The position numbers and the translations under genes were made by a program. This document shows positions 1-9,500 of a DNA stretch of 31,701 nt, piece after piece. The notes beneath the pieces were generated by a model. It saw only the letters and a program-made list of their open reading frames with translations, was not told the origin of the DNA and did not search any database. The first letter of the stretch is position 1. Every line of letters starts with the position of its first letter. This stretch comes from an uncultured Lachnospiraceae bacterium. Lineage in GTDB: Bacteria; Bacillota; Clostridia; Lachnospirales; Lachnospiraceae. The stretch is taken from positions 1 through 31,701 of the forward strand of contig CAMNGO010000004.1 in NCBI GenBank assembly GCA_946538445.1, written 5' to 3'.

Positions 1-526
1 CCCGGATTTTCTCAATCTCCGGCAGTTTCGCTGCCTGCTGGGTTAAGACCTTCACGGAAGTGCTCAGGCCCGGTGTGATTACACCACCGAGAAACTCTCC
101 ATTCTCGGATACCACATCATAGGTAGTAGCCGTGCCAAAGTCGATCACGATGACCGGCCCGCCATACAAGGTGTAGGCTGCCACAGCATCCACGATACGG
201 TCTGTTCCCGTCTCCTTGGGATTATTGGTTTTTATCTTAAGTCCGGTCTTGATCCCCGGTCCCACAAGGATGGGTCTCAGCTGAAAAAATTTGATGATGG
301 CGCTGGTAAAAGAGTGCATAACGTCCGGAACAACGGAGGAGATGATCACATCCTCCACATCCTTGACATGATAACCCCTGTATTTTAAAGCATCCAGCAG
401 AAACATTCCATATTCATCGGATGTCTTCTTGCTCTTCGATCTCATACGGAAGGTATCCAGCAATTGGTCATTCTGAAAAAACCCGATGGTAAAGTCCGTA
501 TTTCCAACATCAATTCCTATTAACAT
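1..526 (-). CDS. coaX: Type III pantothenate kinase, 3' end cut off by the window edge
   Basis: Phosphorylates pantothenate to 4'-phosphopantothenate, the first step of coenzyme A synthesis, in the cytoplasm. My translation from the ATG at 526 begins MLIGIDVGNT, the N-terminal phosphate-binding motif of the ASKHA-fold type III enzymes. It later shows PKETGTDRIVDA and VIVIDFGTATTYD, both family signatures, then GGVITPG. About 175 residues are visible; the family is usually about 255, so the C-terminal third lies beyond position 1. A GGAGGA ribosome binding site at 535-540 fixes the start. It is the last visible gene of the argF-birA-hypothetical-coaX group, 51 nt after the preceding stop. birA next to coaX is a recurrent Firmicute arrangement of vitamin and cofactor genes. 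Type III enzymes are generally not inhibited by CoA. Confidence 0.95.
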   Translation of the reverse strand, partial: MLIGIDVGNTDFTIGFFQNDQLLDTFRMRSKSKKTSDEYGMFLLDALKYRGYHVKDVEDVIISSVVPDVMHSFTSAIIKFFQLRPILVGPGIKTGLKIKTNNPKETGTDRIVDAVAAYTLYGGPVIVIDFGTATTYDVVSENGEFLGGVITPGLSTSVKVLTQQAAKLPEIEKIR

Positions 527-577
527 TTTTTGTGTCCTCCAAGAATCCTTTGATTCCCTAATTCTATATGTGAATTA

Positions 578-913
578 TTATGCGTCCCTTCCATCTGCCA
601 GGAAGAAGACACGATAGTATGTTTCAAGGCTTTCCAGAAGCTCTCGTTTCTCCTGCTGGATCTGCTTGATCTTCAGCACACTTCCGATTTCATCAAAAAG
701 GAGATCCTCCTCCTTGGATTCCACCGTCAGCTCCAGGTTTCCTTTTTCGTCAAATTCCAGCCGTAGGATTCCTCCCACTTCCTCGGTGAATAATACACAG
801 AGGATCTGTAGTTCCTGCTTTACTTCCTTGGGGAGGGAGTCAAAATCAGGATTAAAATAAAACAGTTGTTCATAGCGGCTCGCACCGCATAATATGACTT
901 TTTGATCAAACAT
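578..913 (-). CDS. Small conserved-looking protein of unknown function (possible DUF6145 family)
   Basis: A 111-residue soluble, acidic protein with no signal peptide or membrane segment. It starts MFDQKVILCGASRYEQ and has a mixed alpha/beta pattern: a hydrophobic run around residues 36-50 (ELQILCVLFTEEVGG), strand-like LRLEFD and LELTVES, then a charged helical C-terminus rich in Lys, Gln and Glu. I cannot assign a function. From memory it resembles a small family of unknown function found beside birA and coaX in Lachnospiraceae (DUF6145), but I cannot confirm that here. The ATG at 913 follows a GGGAG ribosome binding site and lies 14 nt after the birA stop, so it is very probably co-transcribed and translated. 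The antisense frames over it are shadows. Confidence 0.8.
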   Translation of the reverse strand: MFDQKVILCGASRYEQLFYFNPDFDSLPKEVKQELQILCVLFTEEVGGILRLEFDEKGNLELTVESKEEDLLFDEIGSVLKIKQIQQEKRELLESLETYYRVFFLADGRDA

Positions 914-927
914 TGCGCTTGTCTCCC

Positions 928-1911
928 TCAGATATATCCATAAAGACCACGGACGGAAACCTCACCCGAGAGGATGGCCGTCGTCTTGCCCTGGCTGTCC
1001 TTAACGATCAGCTCTCCCTTATCGTTGATACCAAGGGCGGTCCGTATCATTTCCTTACCCTTCAGAATAACTTTTACCTCCCGTCCCACGTTGACGAGAT
1101 AACGATGATACTCTTCCAGGAAAGGAGACAGATTCTGTTCTTTGAGGAAAATATCATATCTGTTTATAAACTCTGTCACGTAATCTGCCACAAACCGGGC
1201 ACGGTTTATTCTTTTTCCGGTCTCCAGAAAAACGGAGGATGCCAGATCCTGAATCGACGGGTCGAATTCCCTTCGGTTCAGATTAAAACCGATCCCCGGG
1301 ATAATGTAATGGACACTGTCCATATCCGCGCTCATCTCCGTGAGGATCCCACAGATTTTCTTCCCGTGAAGCACAATATCATTGGGCCATTTTATCAGGT
1401 ATTCCTCGTCCACCTGGCACTCCAGGGCTTTTACTCCGGCGATAGCTGCAATCAGAGTCAGCATGGAGGCACACTCAGGGGGGAGATCCGGTTTCAGAAG
1501 AAAACTGAAAAAAACATCCTGTCCCCTGGGGGAGATCCAGCTCCTTCCCCTTCTTCCTTTTCCGGCTGTCTGTTGGTCGGACACAAAAAGGCTTCGGTCC
1601 GGGTACCCTTCCTCATAGGCCCTTTTTGCTTCCTCGTTGGTGGAATCCACCACAGGAAAGACCCGGATCTTTCCGGATAAGACATCTTCCTTCAGATATC
1701 TTCTGATCTCCTCCTGACTGAGGATGTCCGGCCGGCTTAAAAGCCGGTAACCCTTGCGGGTTACAGATTCAATCTGATAGCCTTCCTCCCGCAGTCCCTT
1801 GATATATTTCCATACGGCTGTCCTGGAGACACCCAGATCCCGGGAGAGATCCTGACCGGATACATACCCTTCCTGTTCGGTTAACAATTTCAGTATTTTC
1901 TGTTTCATCAT
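928..1911 (-). CDS. birA: Bifunctional biotin--[biotin carboxyl carrier protein] ligase / biotin repressor
   Basis: Activates biotin to biotinyl-AMP and transfers it to the biotin carboxyl carrier lysine; group II members also repress biotin genes. Residues 1-60 form a winged helix-turn-helix (ILKLLTEQEGYVSGQDLSRD, then LGVSRTAVWKYIKGL), which makes this a group II, DNA-binding BirA. The catalytic domain carries DSTNEEAKR, TAGKGRRGRSW (the biotinyl-AMP binding loop) and KWPNDI, with the active lysine. The C-terminal 50 residues fit the SH3-like cap. Length 327 is normal. Its ATG overlaps the argF stop by 4 nt (ATGA, 1908-1911), which implies translational coupling; a second ATG follows directly and could also serve. 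No biotin biosynthesis genes or obvious BirA operator are visible here, so its regulatory targets are elsewhere. Confidence 0.95.
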   Translation of the reverse strand: MMKQKILKLLTEQEGYVSGQDLSRDLGVSRTAVWKYIKGLREEGYQIESVTRKGYRLLSRPDILSQEEIRRYLKEDVLSGKIRVFPVVDSTNEEAKRAYEEGYPDRSLFVSDQQTAGKGRRGRSWISPRGQDVFFSFLLKPDLPPECASMLTLIAAIAGVKALECQVDEEYLIKWPNDIVLHGKKICGILTEMSADMDSVHYIIPGIGFNLNRREFDPSIQDLASSVFLETGKRINRARFVADYVTEFINRYDIFLKEQNLSPFLEEYHRYLVNVGREVKVILKGKEMIRTALGINDKGELIVKDSQGKTTAILSGEVSVRGLYGYI

Positions 1912-2894
1912 CTTCCTAAAGTGGCAACCATCACCGCTTTGATGGAGTGCATACGGTTTTCCGCCTCGTCGAAAACCACGGAATTTTCGGAGCGGAAGAC
2001 TTCATCTTCCACTTCCCGGATATCAAGCCCAAGCCTGTCTCTCATATCCACAGCGACAGAAGTCTCGAAATCGTGATAAGAAGGCAGGCAATGCATGAAT
2101 AGGCATTTCTCGTTTCCGGTATCCTTCATCATCTTCCGGGTTACCTTAAAAGGAGATAAGGCAGCTACCCGGACCGGATAGAGTTCTTCCGGCTCACCCA
2201 TACTTACCCAGATATCCGTGTAGATCACATCCGATCCTTTCACGTCTTCCGGGTCATGGGAGATTGTGATGACAGCGCCACTCTCCGATGCCAGTTTCTG
2301 AGAGATTTCCAGAACCTTGGGATCACAGACGGTCTCCACAGGTCCCACGGCTTTAAAATTGATCCCCATGATGGCACTGCCGTACATGAGGGCATACATG
2401 ACATTGTCAGACAGGTCCCCCACAAAGGTGAGGTTCACCTGATCCAGAGGTTTGTCAAGGTGTTCTTCCATCGTCATGAAATCGGCCAGCACCTGGGTGG
2501 GATGATCCACATCCGTCAGCCCGTTCCACACGGGAACACCGGAATATTTGGCCAGATTTTCCACGATATCCTGGCCGAATCCCCGGTACTCTATGGCATC
2601 ATACATTCTGCCGAAAACCTTGGCGGAATCCTCCAGGGATTCTTTTTTGTTCATATGTGAATTGGAAAGGTAGGTGACATGGGCACCTTCATCCATTGCC
2701 CCCACTTCAAAGGAACATCTTGTCCTGGTGGATGATTTGTCAAAAATCAGGACGATATTCTTACCTTTCAATTCTTCGCCAAGCTCTCCCCTCTTCTTCT
2801 TTGCCTTCAATTCATGGGCAAGATCGAGCATATAGCGGATCTCTTCCTTGTTGAAATCAAGCAAGGTCAAAAAACTACGTCCTTTTAGATTCAT
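1908..2894 (-). CDS. argF: Ornithine carbamoyltransferase
   Basis: Transfers carbamoyl phosphate to ornithine to make citrulline in arginine synthesis (cytosolic trimer). At 328 residues it has the carbamoyl-phosphate loop SSTRTR (about 54-59), the HPTQVLADF motif, the SMG loop (DIWVSMGEPEE) that distinguishes ornithine from aspartate carbamoyltransferases, and FMHCLPSYHD, which contains the HCLP signature cysteine. A catabolic role (arcB) or a related putrescine or other carbamoyltransferase cannot be ruled out from sequence alone. However, there is no arcA/arcC neighbour, and the gene stands first in a group with birA and coaX. The ATG at 2894 is preceded by an AAGGAG ribosome binding site. 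I see no clear arginine-repressor box upstream. Confidence 0.93.
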   Translation of the reverse strand: MNLKGRSFLTLLDFNKEEIRYMLDLAHELKAKKKRGELGEELKGKNIVLIFDKSSTRTRCSFEVGAMDEGAHVTYLSNSHMNKKESLEDSAKVFGRMYDAIEYRGFGQDIVENLAKYSGVPVWNGLTDVDHPTQVLADFMTMEEHLDKPLDQVNLTFVGDLSDNVMYALMYGSAIMGINFKAVGPVETVCDPKVLEISQKLASESGAVITISHDPEDVKGSDVIYTDIWVSMGEPEELYPVRVAALSPFKVTRKMMKDTGNEKCLFMHCLPSYHDFETSVAVDMRDRLGLDIREVEDEVFRSENSVVFDEAENRMHSIKAVMVATLGR

Positions 2895-2941
2895 CTGTCT
2901 TCTCCTTCCAATCTCTTATGACCATTTAACCTGTCTTTAAA

Positions 2942-2970
2942 GAAATAACAAATTTCTACACATCTGTCAA
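2942..2970 (-). promoter_or_regulatory. Candidate sigma-A promoter for argF-birA-coaX
   Basis: Read on the minus strand, a perfect -35 TTGACA (2970-2965) is followed after 17 nt by TATTTC (2947-2942), a poor -10. An AT-rich inverted repeat, AGAAAT-N5-ATTTCT (2941-2957), overlaps the -10 and could be an operator or a weak hairpin. The 91-nt gap between the sulfatase stop and argF holds nothing else I recognise. Confidence 0.5.
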
Positions 2971-2985
2971 GCATATTACACCTGA

Positions 2986-4821
2986 TCAATGGGTTACATA
3001 GTTGGCAATCAGATTATTATCCAGCACTTTTTTGCATAGCTCCAGCAATGACAGGGCTCTGTCACTGTTTTCCTGACACAGTTCCTGATTGACATTCATA
3101 AATCCTCCGTCGGGAATATGCAGGGCTCGCCCCTCCTCCACGGTACCGTCCTTGCCGATGGCAAAGATCATATCGTTGTTCCCGTCTATGTAAGAACCTT
3201 TTCCGATGTAGGAAATCTGGGCGATGAATCCTTCTTTGGTATTCAGAAGGTCATGTCCGAACTGGTAAGGCTGCTTAAAGTCCAGATCCATAAGATTCGC
3301 TATCGTCGGAGCGGTATCGATCTGGCCTCCCACGGTAGTGATCACCTTATTCTCTCCCAGACCGGGAATGTGGATGATCATGGGGATTTTGAGCATCTCA
3401 TCGAAATCATACTCCTTTCCCAGATAATCCATCATACTCAGACTGACTTCCAGGGTCTCCTTATTGAGTCCCTGGTGGTCTCCGTAGATTACGATCATGG
3501 AATTATCATAAAGCCCCGCTTCCTTAAGGTAGTAGATCAGGTCCCCGATGGCTTCATCCGTATAGTGAACCGTCTGCAAATACCGTCCGAACATGGTTTT
3601 CTCATCCTCCAAAGCCAGATCCAAAGTAGCCAGGCTTTGGGGCATATCGTAGGGGATGTGGTTGGTCAGGGTGATCATGAAGCTGAAAAAAGGCTCCTGC
3701 TTTGTTTTCAGGATATCCACTGCCTGCCGGAACATTTCCTTGTCCGTCAGACCGAATCCTGATTTCTGGGTCATCACCAGTTCTTCCTCTGAGTAGAAAT
3801 GCTCAATCCCCTGATTCTTATAGGCTTCCTCCCGGTTCCAGAATGTTTTCACATAGCCGTGGAAGGCCATGGTGGAATAACCTTCCTGTCTCAGCATCCA
3901 TGGCAATCCGTTGTAGGTGTTATCCACATACATTCTGTAGCATTCCCTCTCATCATTGGCATAGAGACTGTTCAAAGTGACGAATTCGGCATCGCAGGTG
4001 TTCCCCACCCCGGTGGTGGAATAAAATCTGTCGAAATAAAAAGAGTCCTCCCGGATCAGTTGGTTCAGAACCGGTGTCAGTTCCTGGCCCTGGTAATCCG
4101 CGCCGATGACAAAATCATTCAGGGATTCCACCTGGATCAGGATAAGGTTTCTCCCCTTTGCCACACCGGAGTAAAGGTTTCCTTCCGATTTGGGAACGAT
4201 GGAGGCCATCTCCTTCCGGATCTCTCCCTCATCCACATTCCTCCGGGCAATCTTTCCTCCCACATTCACGATGAGGTCGTTGGTATGATAGGTGAAAAAT
4301 TCGATGTGGTTGACTTTCTGGACATAACGGCTGTTGTTCAAATTCCATCCATAATGGATGAAGCAAAACAGAGCTGCGGCATATATTACAAGATGCAGCA
4401 TCAGACGTTTCCGGTCCCGGACTTCCGATTCGGGTTTCATCTTCTTAGAGCGATGGAACCACCATATAGCAAAAGGAAGATCCAGTAGAGTCAGAAAGCT
4501 AAGAGGGCTCACTGTTGCCCCAAGCACATTGCCGTCCCCGGCGATCTCTTTCAGGCTGGACAGCTGGTAGAGCTGGTTTACTGAAATGTATCGGCCGAAG
4601 TAACTGCTGTAAGCTGCATCAGCAAACATGATCAGGGTAATCAGGCTGTAGAGGATGATGAAGACGATCTCCCCGTATTTCTTCCTCCCTCTGCAGGCAA
4701 ACCAGAGCGCCAGCAGGAAGAGAAGAGTAAGCAGGGGCACTTCATAGACGGTCATCATGTCCAGGCGCCCGGTCCTCCAATAATATATAAATATCTTTAT
4801 GCAGAAAAGTAAAAGAATCAA
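2986..4821 (-). CDS. LtaS-like membrane phosphoglycerol transferase (sulfatase superfamily)
   Basis: Probably transfers phosphoglycerol (or a similar phospho-alditol) onto a cell-surface glycan or lipid, as lipoteichoic acid synthases do; the catalytic domain would face outside. Residues 1-20 and about 28-45, 50-70, 101-122 and 138-157 are hydrophobic, consistent with the five N-terminal membrane helices of LtaS. The sulfatase-fold domain (about 225-600) has the metal residue Glu232 (IQVESLND), the likely nucleophile Thr275 (GVGNTCDAEF), Trp328/Arg330 (FWNRE) and Asp448-His449 (YGDHQG). The start is uncertain. The frame opens with TTG at 4821, four codons after an in-frame TAG; the next candidate is the ATG at 4758, residue 22, with a GGAGG 15 nt upstream. 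Starting at 4758 would remove the first helix, so I keep 4821. Substrate unknown. Confidence 0.85.
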   Translation of the reverse strand: MILLLFCIKIFIYYWRTGRLDMMTVYEVPLLTLLFLLALWFACRGRKKYGEIVFIILYSLITLIMFADAAYSSYFGRYISVNQLYQLSSLKEIAGDGNVLGATVSPLSFLTLLDLPFAIWWFHRSKKMKPESEVRDRKRLMLHLVIYAAALFCFIHYGWNLNNSRYVQKVNHIEFFTYHTNDLIVNVGGKIARRNVDEGEIRKEMASIVPKSEGNLYSGVAKGRNLILIQVESLNDFVIGADYQGQELTPVLNQLIREDSFYFDRFYSTTGVGNTCDAEFVTLNSLYANDERECYRMYVDNTYNGLPWMLRQEGYSTMAFHGYVKTFWNREEAYKNQGIEHFYSEEELVMTQKSGFGLTDKEMFRQAVDILKTKQEPFFSFMITLTNHIPYDMPQSLATLDLALEDEKTMFGRYLQTVHYTDEAIGDLIYYLKEAGLYDNSMIVIYGDHQGLNKETLEVSLSMMDYLGKEYDFDEMLKIPMIIHIPGLGENKVITTVGGQIDTAPTIANLMDLDFKQPYQFGHDLLNTKEGFIAQISYIGKGSYIDGNNDMIFAIGKDGTVEEGRALHIPDGGFMNVNQELCQENSDRALSLLELCKKVLDNNLIANYVTH

Positions 4822-4837
4822 TGTTATCTACCTGTTC

Positions 4838-4893
4838 AAAAAAAGAGGACTGCCCCACGATCTGAACGATGAACTGTGAGGCAATCCTGTCTT
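4838..4893 (-). terminator. Rho-independent terminator of the nfeD-stomatin operon
   Basis: On the minus strand, AGGATTGCCTCAC (4888-4876) pairs with GTGGGGCAGTCCT (4858-4846) over 13 bp, with two G-U pairs and a 17-nt loop. A run of seven T (4844-4838) follows after a C at 4845. It lies 43 nt beyond the stomatin-family stop codon. Confidence 0.85.
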
Positions 4894-4935
4894 AAGCGAG
4901 TGACGATTTACTAAAGCTTCATTTATGATACGTGA

Positions 4936-5901
4936 TTATGCGTTTTCAATATCTGTAACAGCCGGGATATCATCGCTCATGGCTGTCTCTTTCAGGGAAG
5001 CCAGAACTCCGGCCATATTCTGGATCTCAGACGGAATGATGATCTTGGTAGCCTTGCCATCCGCTACGCTTGCAAATGCTTCCAGAGATTTCAGTTTGAT
5101 CACCGCGTCATCTGCCTTGGCGTTCTTGATGGCGGAAAGACCGTCCGCTGTGGCTTGCTGTACCTTAAGGATGGCTTCAGCCTGACCTTCCGCCTCGCGG
5201 ATCATGGCCTCCTTATGAGCCTCCGCCTTCAGGATGGCCGCTGCTTTTTCCGCCTCGGCTTCCAGGATGGTGGATTCCTTATGACCTTCGGCACGAAGGA
5301 CTGCAGACTTCTTCTCGCCTTCGGCACGGAGGATGGCTTCACGACGTTCACGTTCTGCCTTCATCTGTTTCTCCATGGCATTCTGAATCTCCATGGGCGG
5401 GATGATATTCTTCAGCTCCACACGGTTTACCTTGATACCCCATGGGTCTGTGGCCACATCGAGGGTCGCCCTCATCTTGGTGTTGATGGTCTCACGGGAT
5501 GTCAGGGTTGCATCCAGTTCCAGATCACCGATGATATTACGAAGAGTGGTGGCCGTCAGATTCTCGATAGCCATGATAGGGTTATCTACACCGTAAGCAT
5601 AGAGCTTGGGATCCGTGATCTGATAATAAACCACCGTATCGATCCGCATGGTGACGTTATCCTTGGTGATAACAGGCTGAGGTGCGAAATCCACAACCTG
5701 TTCCTTGAGCAGAACTCTCTTGGCCACCCGGTCGATAAAAGGCACCTTAAAGTGCAGACCCACGGACCATGTCCCGTTGTAGGCACCCAGTCTCTCAATG
5801 ACATATGCATGAGCCTGCGGTACGATCCGTACACAGGAAAGTGCCACATAGACCACGATAAAAATCAATAAGATGATCAAAACCGTACTTAGTATTCTCA
5901 T
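4936..5901 (-). CDS. SPFH-domain protein of the stomatin/paraslipin (QmcA-like) family
   Basis: A membrane-anchored scaffold protein of the stomatin-prohibitin-flotillin group, which forms large oligomers at the membrane and is usually paired with an NfeD protein. Residues 4-25 are one N-terminal membrane helix (ILSTVLIILLIFIVVYVALS). The SPFH domain follows (about 26-185) with VPQAHAYVIERLGAY, GLHFKVPFID and the conserved GIKVNRVELKNIIPP. From about 185 to 250 there is a charged helical array of roughly 11-residue repeats (ILRAEGEKKSA, VLRAEGHKEST, ILEAEAEKAAA, ILKAEAHKEAM), a coiled coil. Length 321 is normal. GGAGG sits 7 nt before the ATG. The precise role in this organism is unknown; membrane-quality or protease-linked functions are proposed for the family. 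Confidence 0.93.
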   Translation of the reverse strand: MRILSTVLIILLIFIVVYVALSCVRIVPQAHAYVIERLGAYNGTWSVGLHFKVPFIDRVAKRVLLKEQVVDFAPQPVITKDNVTMRIDTVVYYQITDPKLYAYGVDNPIMAIENLTATTLRNIIGDLELDATLTSRETINTKMRATLDVATDPWGIKVNRVELKNIIPPMEIQNAMEKQMKAERERREAILRAEGEKKSAVLRAEGHKESTILEAEAEKAAAILKAEAHKEAMIREAEGQAEAILKVQQATADGLSAIKNAKADDAVIKLKSLEAFASVADGKATKIIIPSEIQNMAGVLASLKETAMSDDIPAVTDIENA

Positions 5902-5950
5902 TTATTTTCCTCCTATCCGTCTGTGTATTCTTTGAATCCAGACGTAATTA

Positions 5951-6418
5951 TTATTCCTGTTCGGTTGGTATCTGCTCCGGCACCGACACGATACTTACGA
6001 TCAGTTTCACGCCGGAAACCTTCTCGACCTTCACGATGGAATTCGCCGGTATGGAGACATCTTCTTTCCAACTTCTGGCGGACCATACCTGCCCTTTCAC
6101 AGTCACCTGTCCGCTTGCTCTTAAGTTATCGATCGGCTGCGTCACCAGGCAGTTTTGTCCGATCAGGCTGTCCACGTTGGTCCGGATTGCCTTCTCATTG
6201 ATATAACGGGTTGCGATCGGCCTGGTAATCAGGAGCAGTACCAGGGATACAACCACAAATGCGGCGATCTGCACCGCAAGCGGGAACCGAAGAAACGCTG
6301 CTATGGCTGCAACCAGGGCACCACCTGCAAACCATATGGTGGTCAGACCCATGGTCAGGATCTCAAGACCGATAAAGAATGCCGCTGCGATAAGCCAATA
6401 CATTGCTTCCAAAAACAT
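5951..6418 (-). CDS. NfeD family membrane protein
   Basis: Partner protein of stomatin/paraslipin-type SPFH proteins. At 155 residues it is the short NfeD form. Helices at about 5-30 (MYWLIAAAFFIGLEILTMG), 32-46 and 50-68 (VQIAAFVVVSLVLLLIT) are followed by the soluble C-terminal beta-barrel domain of the OB-fold type (LIGQNCLVTQPIDNL, GQVTVKGQVWSARS, VKVEKVSGVKLIV). It is first in a two-gene operon with the SPFH gene 49 nt downstream, the usual arrangement. The start is ambiguous: AAGGAGGG lies almost against the ATG at 6418, and a TTG two codons later (6412) would have a better 7-nt spacing. The protein is nearly the same either way. Confidence 0.92.
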   Translation of the reverse strand: MFLEAMYWLIAAAFFIGLEILTMGLTTIWFAGGALVAAIAAFLRFPLAVQIAAFVVVSLVLLLITRPIATRYINEKAIRTNVDSLIGQNCLVTQPIDNLRASGQVTVKGQVWSARSWKEDVSIPANSIVKVEKVSGVKLIVSIVSVPEQIPTEQE

Positions 6419-6468
6419 CCCTCCTTACTATAAAACTGATCCATCATTCTTTCTCTTTGGACGCATTC

Positions 6469-6496
6469 AGTATACCATAAAAAACGCCGGTGTGAA
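6469..6496 (-). promoter_or_regulatory. Candidate sigma-A promoter for nfeD-stomatin
   Basis: On the minus strand, -35 TTCACA (6496-6491) lies 16 nt before -10 TATACT (6474-6469); each hexamer matches consensus at five of six positions. It leaves a leader of about 45 nt to the nfeD start. No convincing terminator follows the RND gene that ends at 6530, so some read-through from that gene is possible. Confidence 0.6.
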
Positions 6497-6529
6497 CATA
6501 AAGTTAATTTCAAGATAATTTCGAATTTC

Positions 6530-9500
6530 TTAATTATTATAGCCATGTTCGGCCAGAAGATCCTCCGTCTCGTCCGGGATGTTTTCAATCTCATCATCCA
6601 CATCGATGACCAGAGGTTTTTTGCGATAAAAGATATCGTACATCACAGGAATGATGAACAAGGTCATAAAGGTGGAGTAGATCAATCCGAAGCAGACCAC
6701 GATGGCCATGCCCTTCTGCATGGCATTTCCGGCATCATTGGAAGCCACCATGACGCTCATGGAGAGAATCGTAGTGAGGGCTGTCATAATGATGGGGCGC
6801 ATACGGGTCTTACCGGTGATGATCAGGGCGGCCCTTTTCTCCACATTTTTTATCCTGAGCTGATTGACGTAATCCACGAATACGATACCATTATTCACCA
6901 CGGTTCCCATGAGGATCATGAATCCCATCATGGAGATGGCGGAGATGGCAGAATCGAATATCATCAGACCGATCATGCCCCCGGTGAATGCCAGAGGTAC
7001 GGTAAAGAGGATGATAAAGGGAGACAGAAGACTCTGGAACTGAGCCACCATAACCAGGTAGATCAGAAGCAGTCCCAAAGCCAAAGCCTTCAGCATCTGG
7101 GTGATCATATCCATAACCTGTTCCGTCTCACCGGAAATCTCCACTGTGTAACCTTCCGGTATGGAGTACTGGTCGATCTGTTTCTGGAGTTCTCTGGAGA
7201 GGAGCGTCGTGTTGGCATCATCGGCAGTCTCTGCCGTGACGCTCAGGTAACGCACCTGATTCTCCCGGGTGATGTTATCCATGGTATAGCCGTCTTTGCT
7301 CTTTGCAAAAGTGGAGAGCTTATATTCCTTCTCTACGCTCTTGCCGTCCTCATCGGTCTCGGTGGCCTTGATCTTCATATCCATAAGATTCTCATAGCGG
7401 AGCAGTTCCCTGTCATCCTTGACGATGTTGACATCCACATCCCCGTCGTCATAGCTCAATGTGATGGCTGTCTTGTCCGATGCGATCTTCTCACTGATCT
7501 GCTGGTATACCTGTGCCACGGTCAGGTTATGTTTGGCAAGCTTGTTTTTCCTTAAAGTAAGGTGGATCTGACGGTTCTTCTCATCGATATTATTGCTGAT
7601 ATTCTCGAAACCTTTCACGGATTCCATCATCTTCATGATGTCATCGCTGATGGTGATGAGCTGGTCCTGGTCGGATCCGGTGATCCTGACCTCCATACCC
7701 TGGCTCATGATATTGCCCATGGTTCCCACGGCAGAGGAAGCCACCGTGAATTCCTCACAGTCGATATCGGAAGTGACGTCCTGGATGTCTTTGATGATCC
7801 TGCGGAACTCTTCCGTGGTTTTTATGTCTTCATCGGTGATGATATAGAGGGTAAATGACTTGTAGGAGTCAGAAGATGCAGAACCCGTCAGGCCTGTCAG
7901 AAGCCCGGTGCTGCCATCCATGACGCTTACCTTGGATACCCCTTCCACTTCCTGGATCCTTCTCATGGCTTCGTCGGCGGTGGCGAAGCAGGTCTCTTTA
8001 TCCTTCTTCTCCCCCATAAGCATGGATCCGGTGATCTGATTGCTCTCCATGTCGTCAAGGAGCACCAGTCCCGTGCTGGACAGTCTCCAGGCAAAAAAGG
8101 CGAAAAGTCCTATGGCGATCAGGAGAGGGATGAATTTTAGCCTGAGGCAGAATTCAAGCACCTTCCCATAAAGATCCAGTATCTTCTGATACAAGGCGGA
8201 TTTCTTCTCCTTGGGTTTGCGAAGAAGCACCGCACCCAGGGAGGGAACCACCGTGACTGCCACCAGAAGGGATGCCATCAGGGCAAATGAGATGGTAAAT
8301 GCAAAGGGAATCAGCAGCTGGCTGACGATTCCCGTGGTATATACCATAGGTAAGAATACACAGACAGTGGTGATGGTGGACGCCACGATGGGGCCAACCA
8401 CCTGTCTGGCTCCGTAAACCGCTGCCTGCGGAGCAGTATATCCCTTATTTCTCAGTCGGTATATATTCTCCATCACCACGATGGAGTTATCCACCAACAT
8501 ACCGATTCCCAGGCATAAACCGCCCAGGGACATAACATTGATGGTGATTTTTGAAAAGTACATCAGAATGATGGCAAAAAGTACACTGAAAGGAATACTG
8601 AATGCCACCACAACGGTGGGTCGCACATCCCGCAGGAACAAGGCCAGAACCAGAATGGCCAGGGAAGCTCCCAGAAGGATGCTGCTTAAAACACTGCTCA
8701 ATACCCTGTCGATGTAATCTCCCTGATTCATCATGATAGTGAAGGACAACCCTTCATATTTTTCCTCCAGCTCCGTGAAGGCCTGACGAATGTTTTTGGA
8801 GACTGCTCCGGTGCTGGCAGTGGATGCTTTATAGATGGACAGCATCAGGGCATCCTGCCCGTTTACCTTGGAGTATCTTTCCCCGGCATTATCGATGGTG
8901 ATCACGTCCGCGACGTCGGAGATGGTGATGGTCCCGACCCCGTCAATCTTCGTGAGGACCATCTTCTCCAGAGTCTCCACATCCTCATATTCCTCTCCCA
9001 CTTCCACCAGCCACTGATTATCCTTCTTATCATCAATGTAACCTGCAGGCATGGCAAAATTCTGTGCAGAGATCAGGGAGGACAGGGTATCCAACGTGAG
9101 GAGAGCATTGATGTTGGCATTGGACAAGGCATCCTCACGGGACTCATCCAGCTGGTCCTGGGCAGATTCCAGCTGTTCTTTGGCACTGTCAAGCTGGGAC
9201 TGGGCCGCGGAAATCTGCGCCTGGCCTGCCCCGAAACCCGCGGCGGCCTGATAGCCACCGGCGATGGCAGCCTGCTGCATCTTGTCAAGGTTCTTGAGTT
9301 TTTTATTGATCTGATCCACCGTGGCCTTGGCTGCGGCGATCTCTGTCTTCAGATTATTCAGTTCCGTATCAATCTCGGGAATTCTCACTTCCACAGCCTG
9401 ATAGAGCTGTTTCATGGAATCCACGGAGAGGCTGGATATCTGATCTCCGTATCCCATTTCGGTCATCCACTTTACGAAGGCATTGAACTTATCCGGATGA

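Noticed and set aside
913..1680. 255-codon plus-strand frame across birA
   Set aside because: It is antisense to a clear birA, has no recognisable domain or convincing ribosome binding site, and its length follows from the codon bias of the gene opposite.
6545..7555. 336-codon plus-strand frame across the RND gene
   Set aside because: His/Asp-rich composition (GHEGH-like runs) typical of the reverse complement of a membrane-protein gene; wholly inside the real RND frame.
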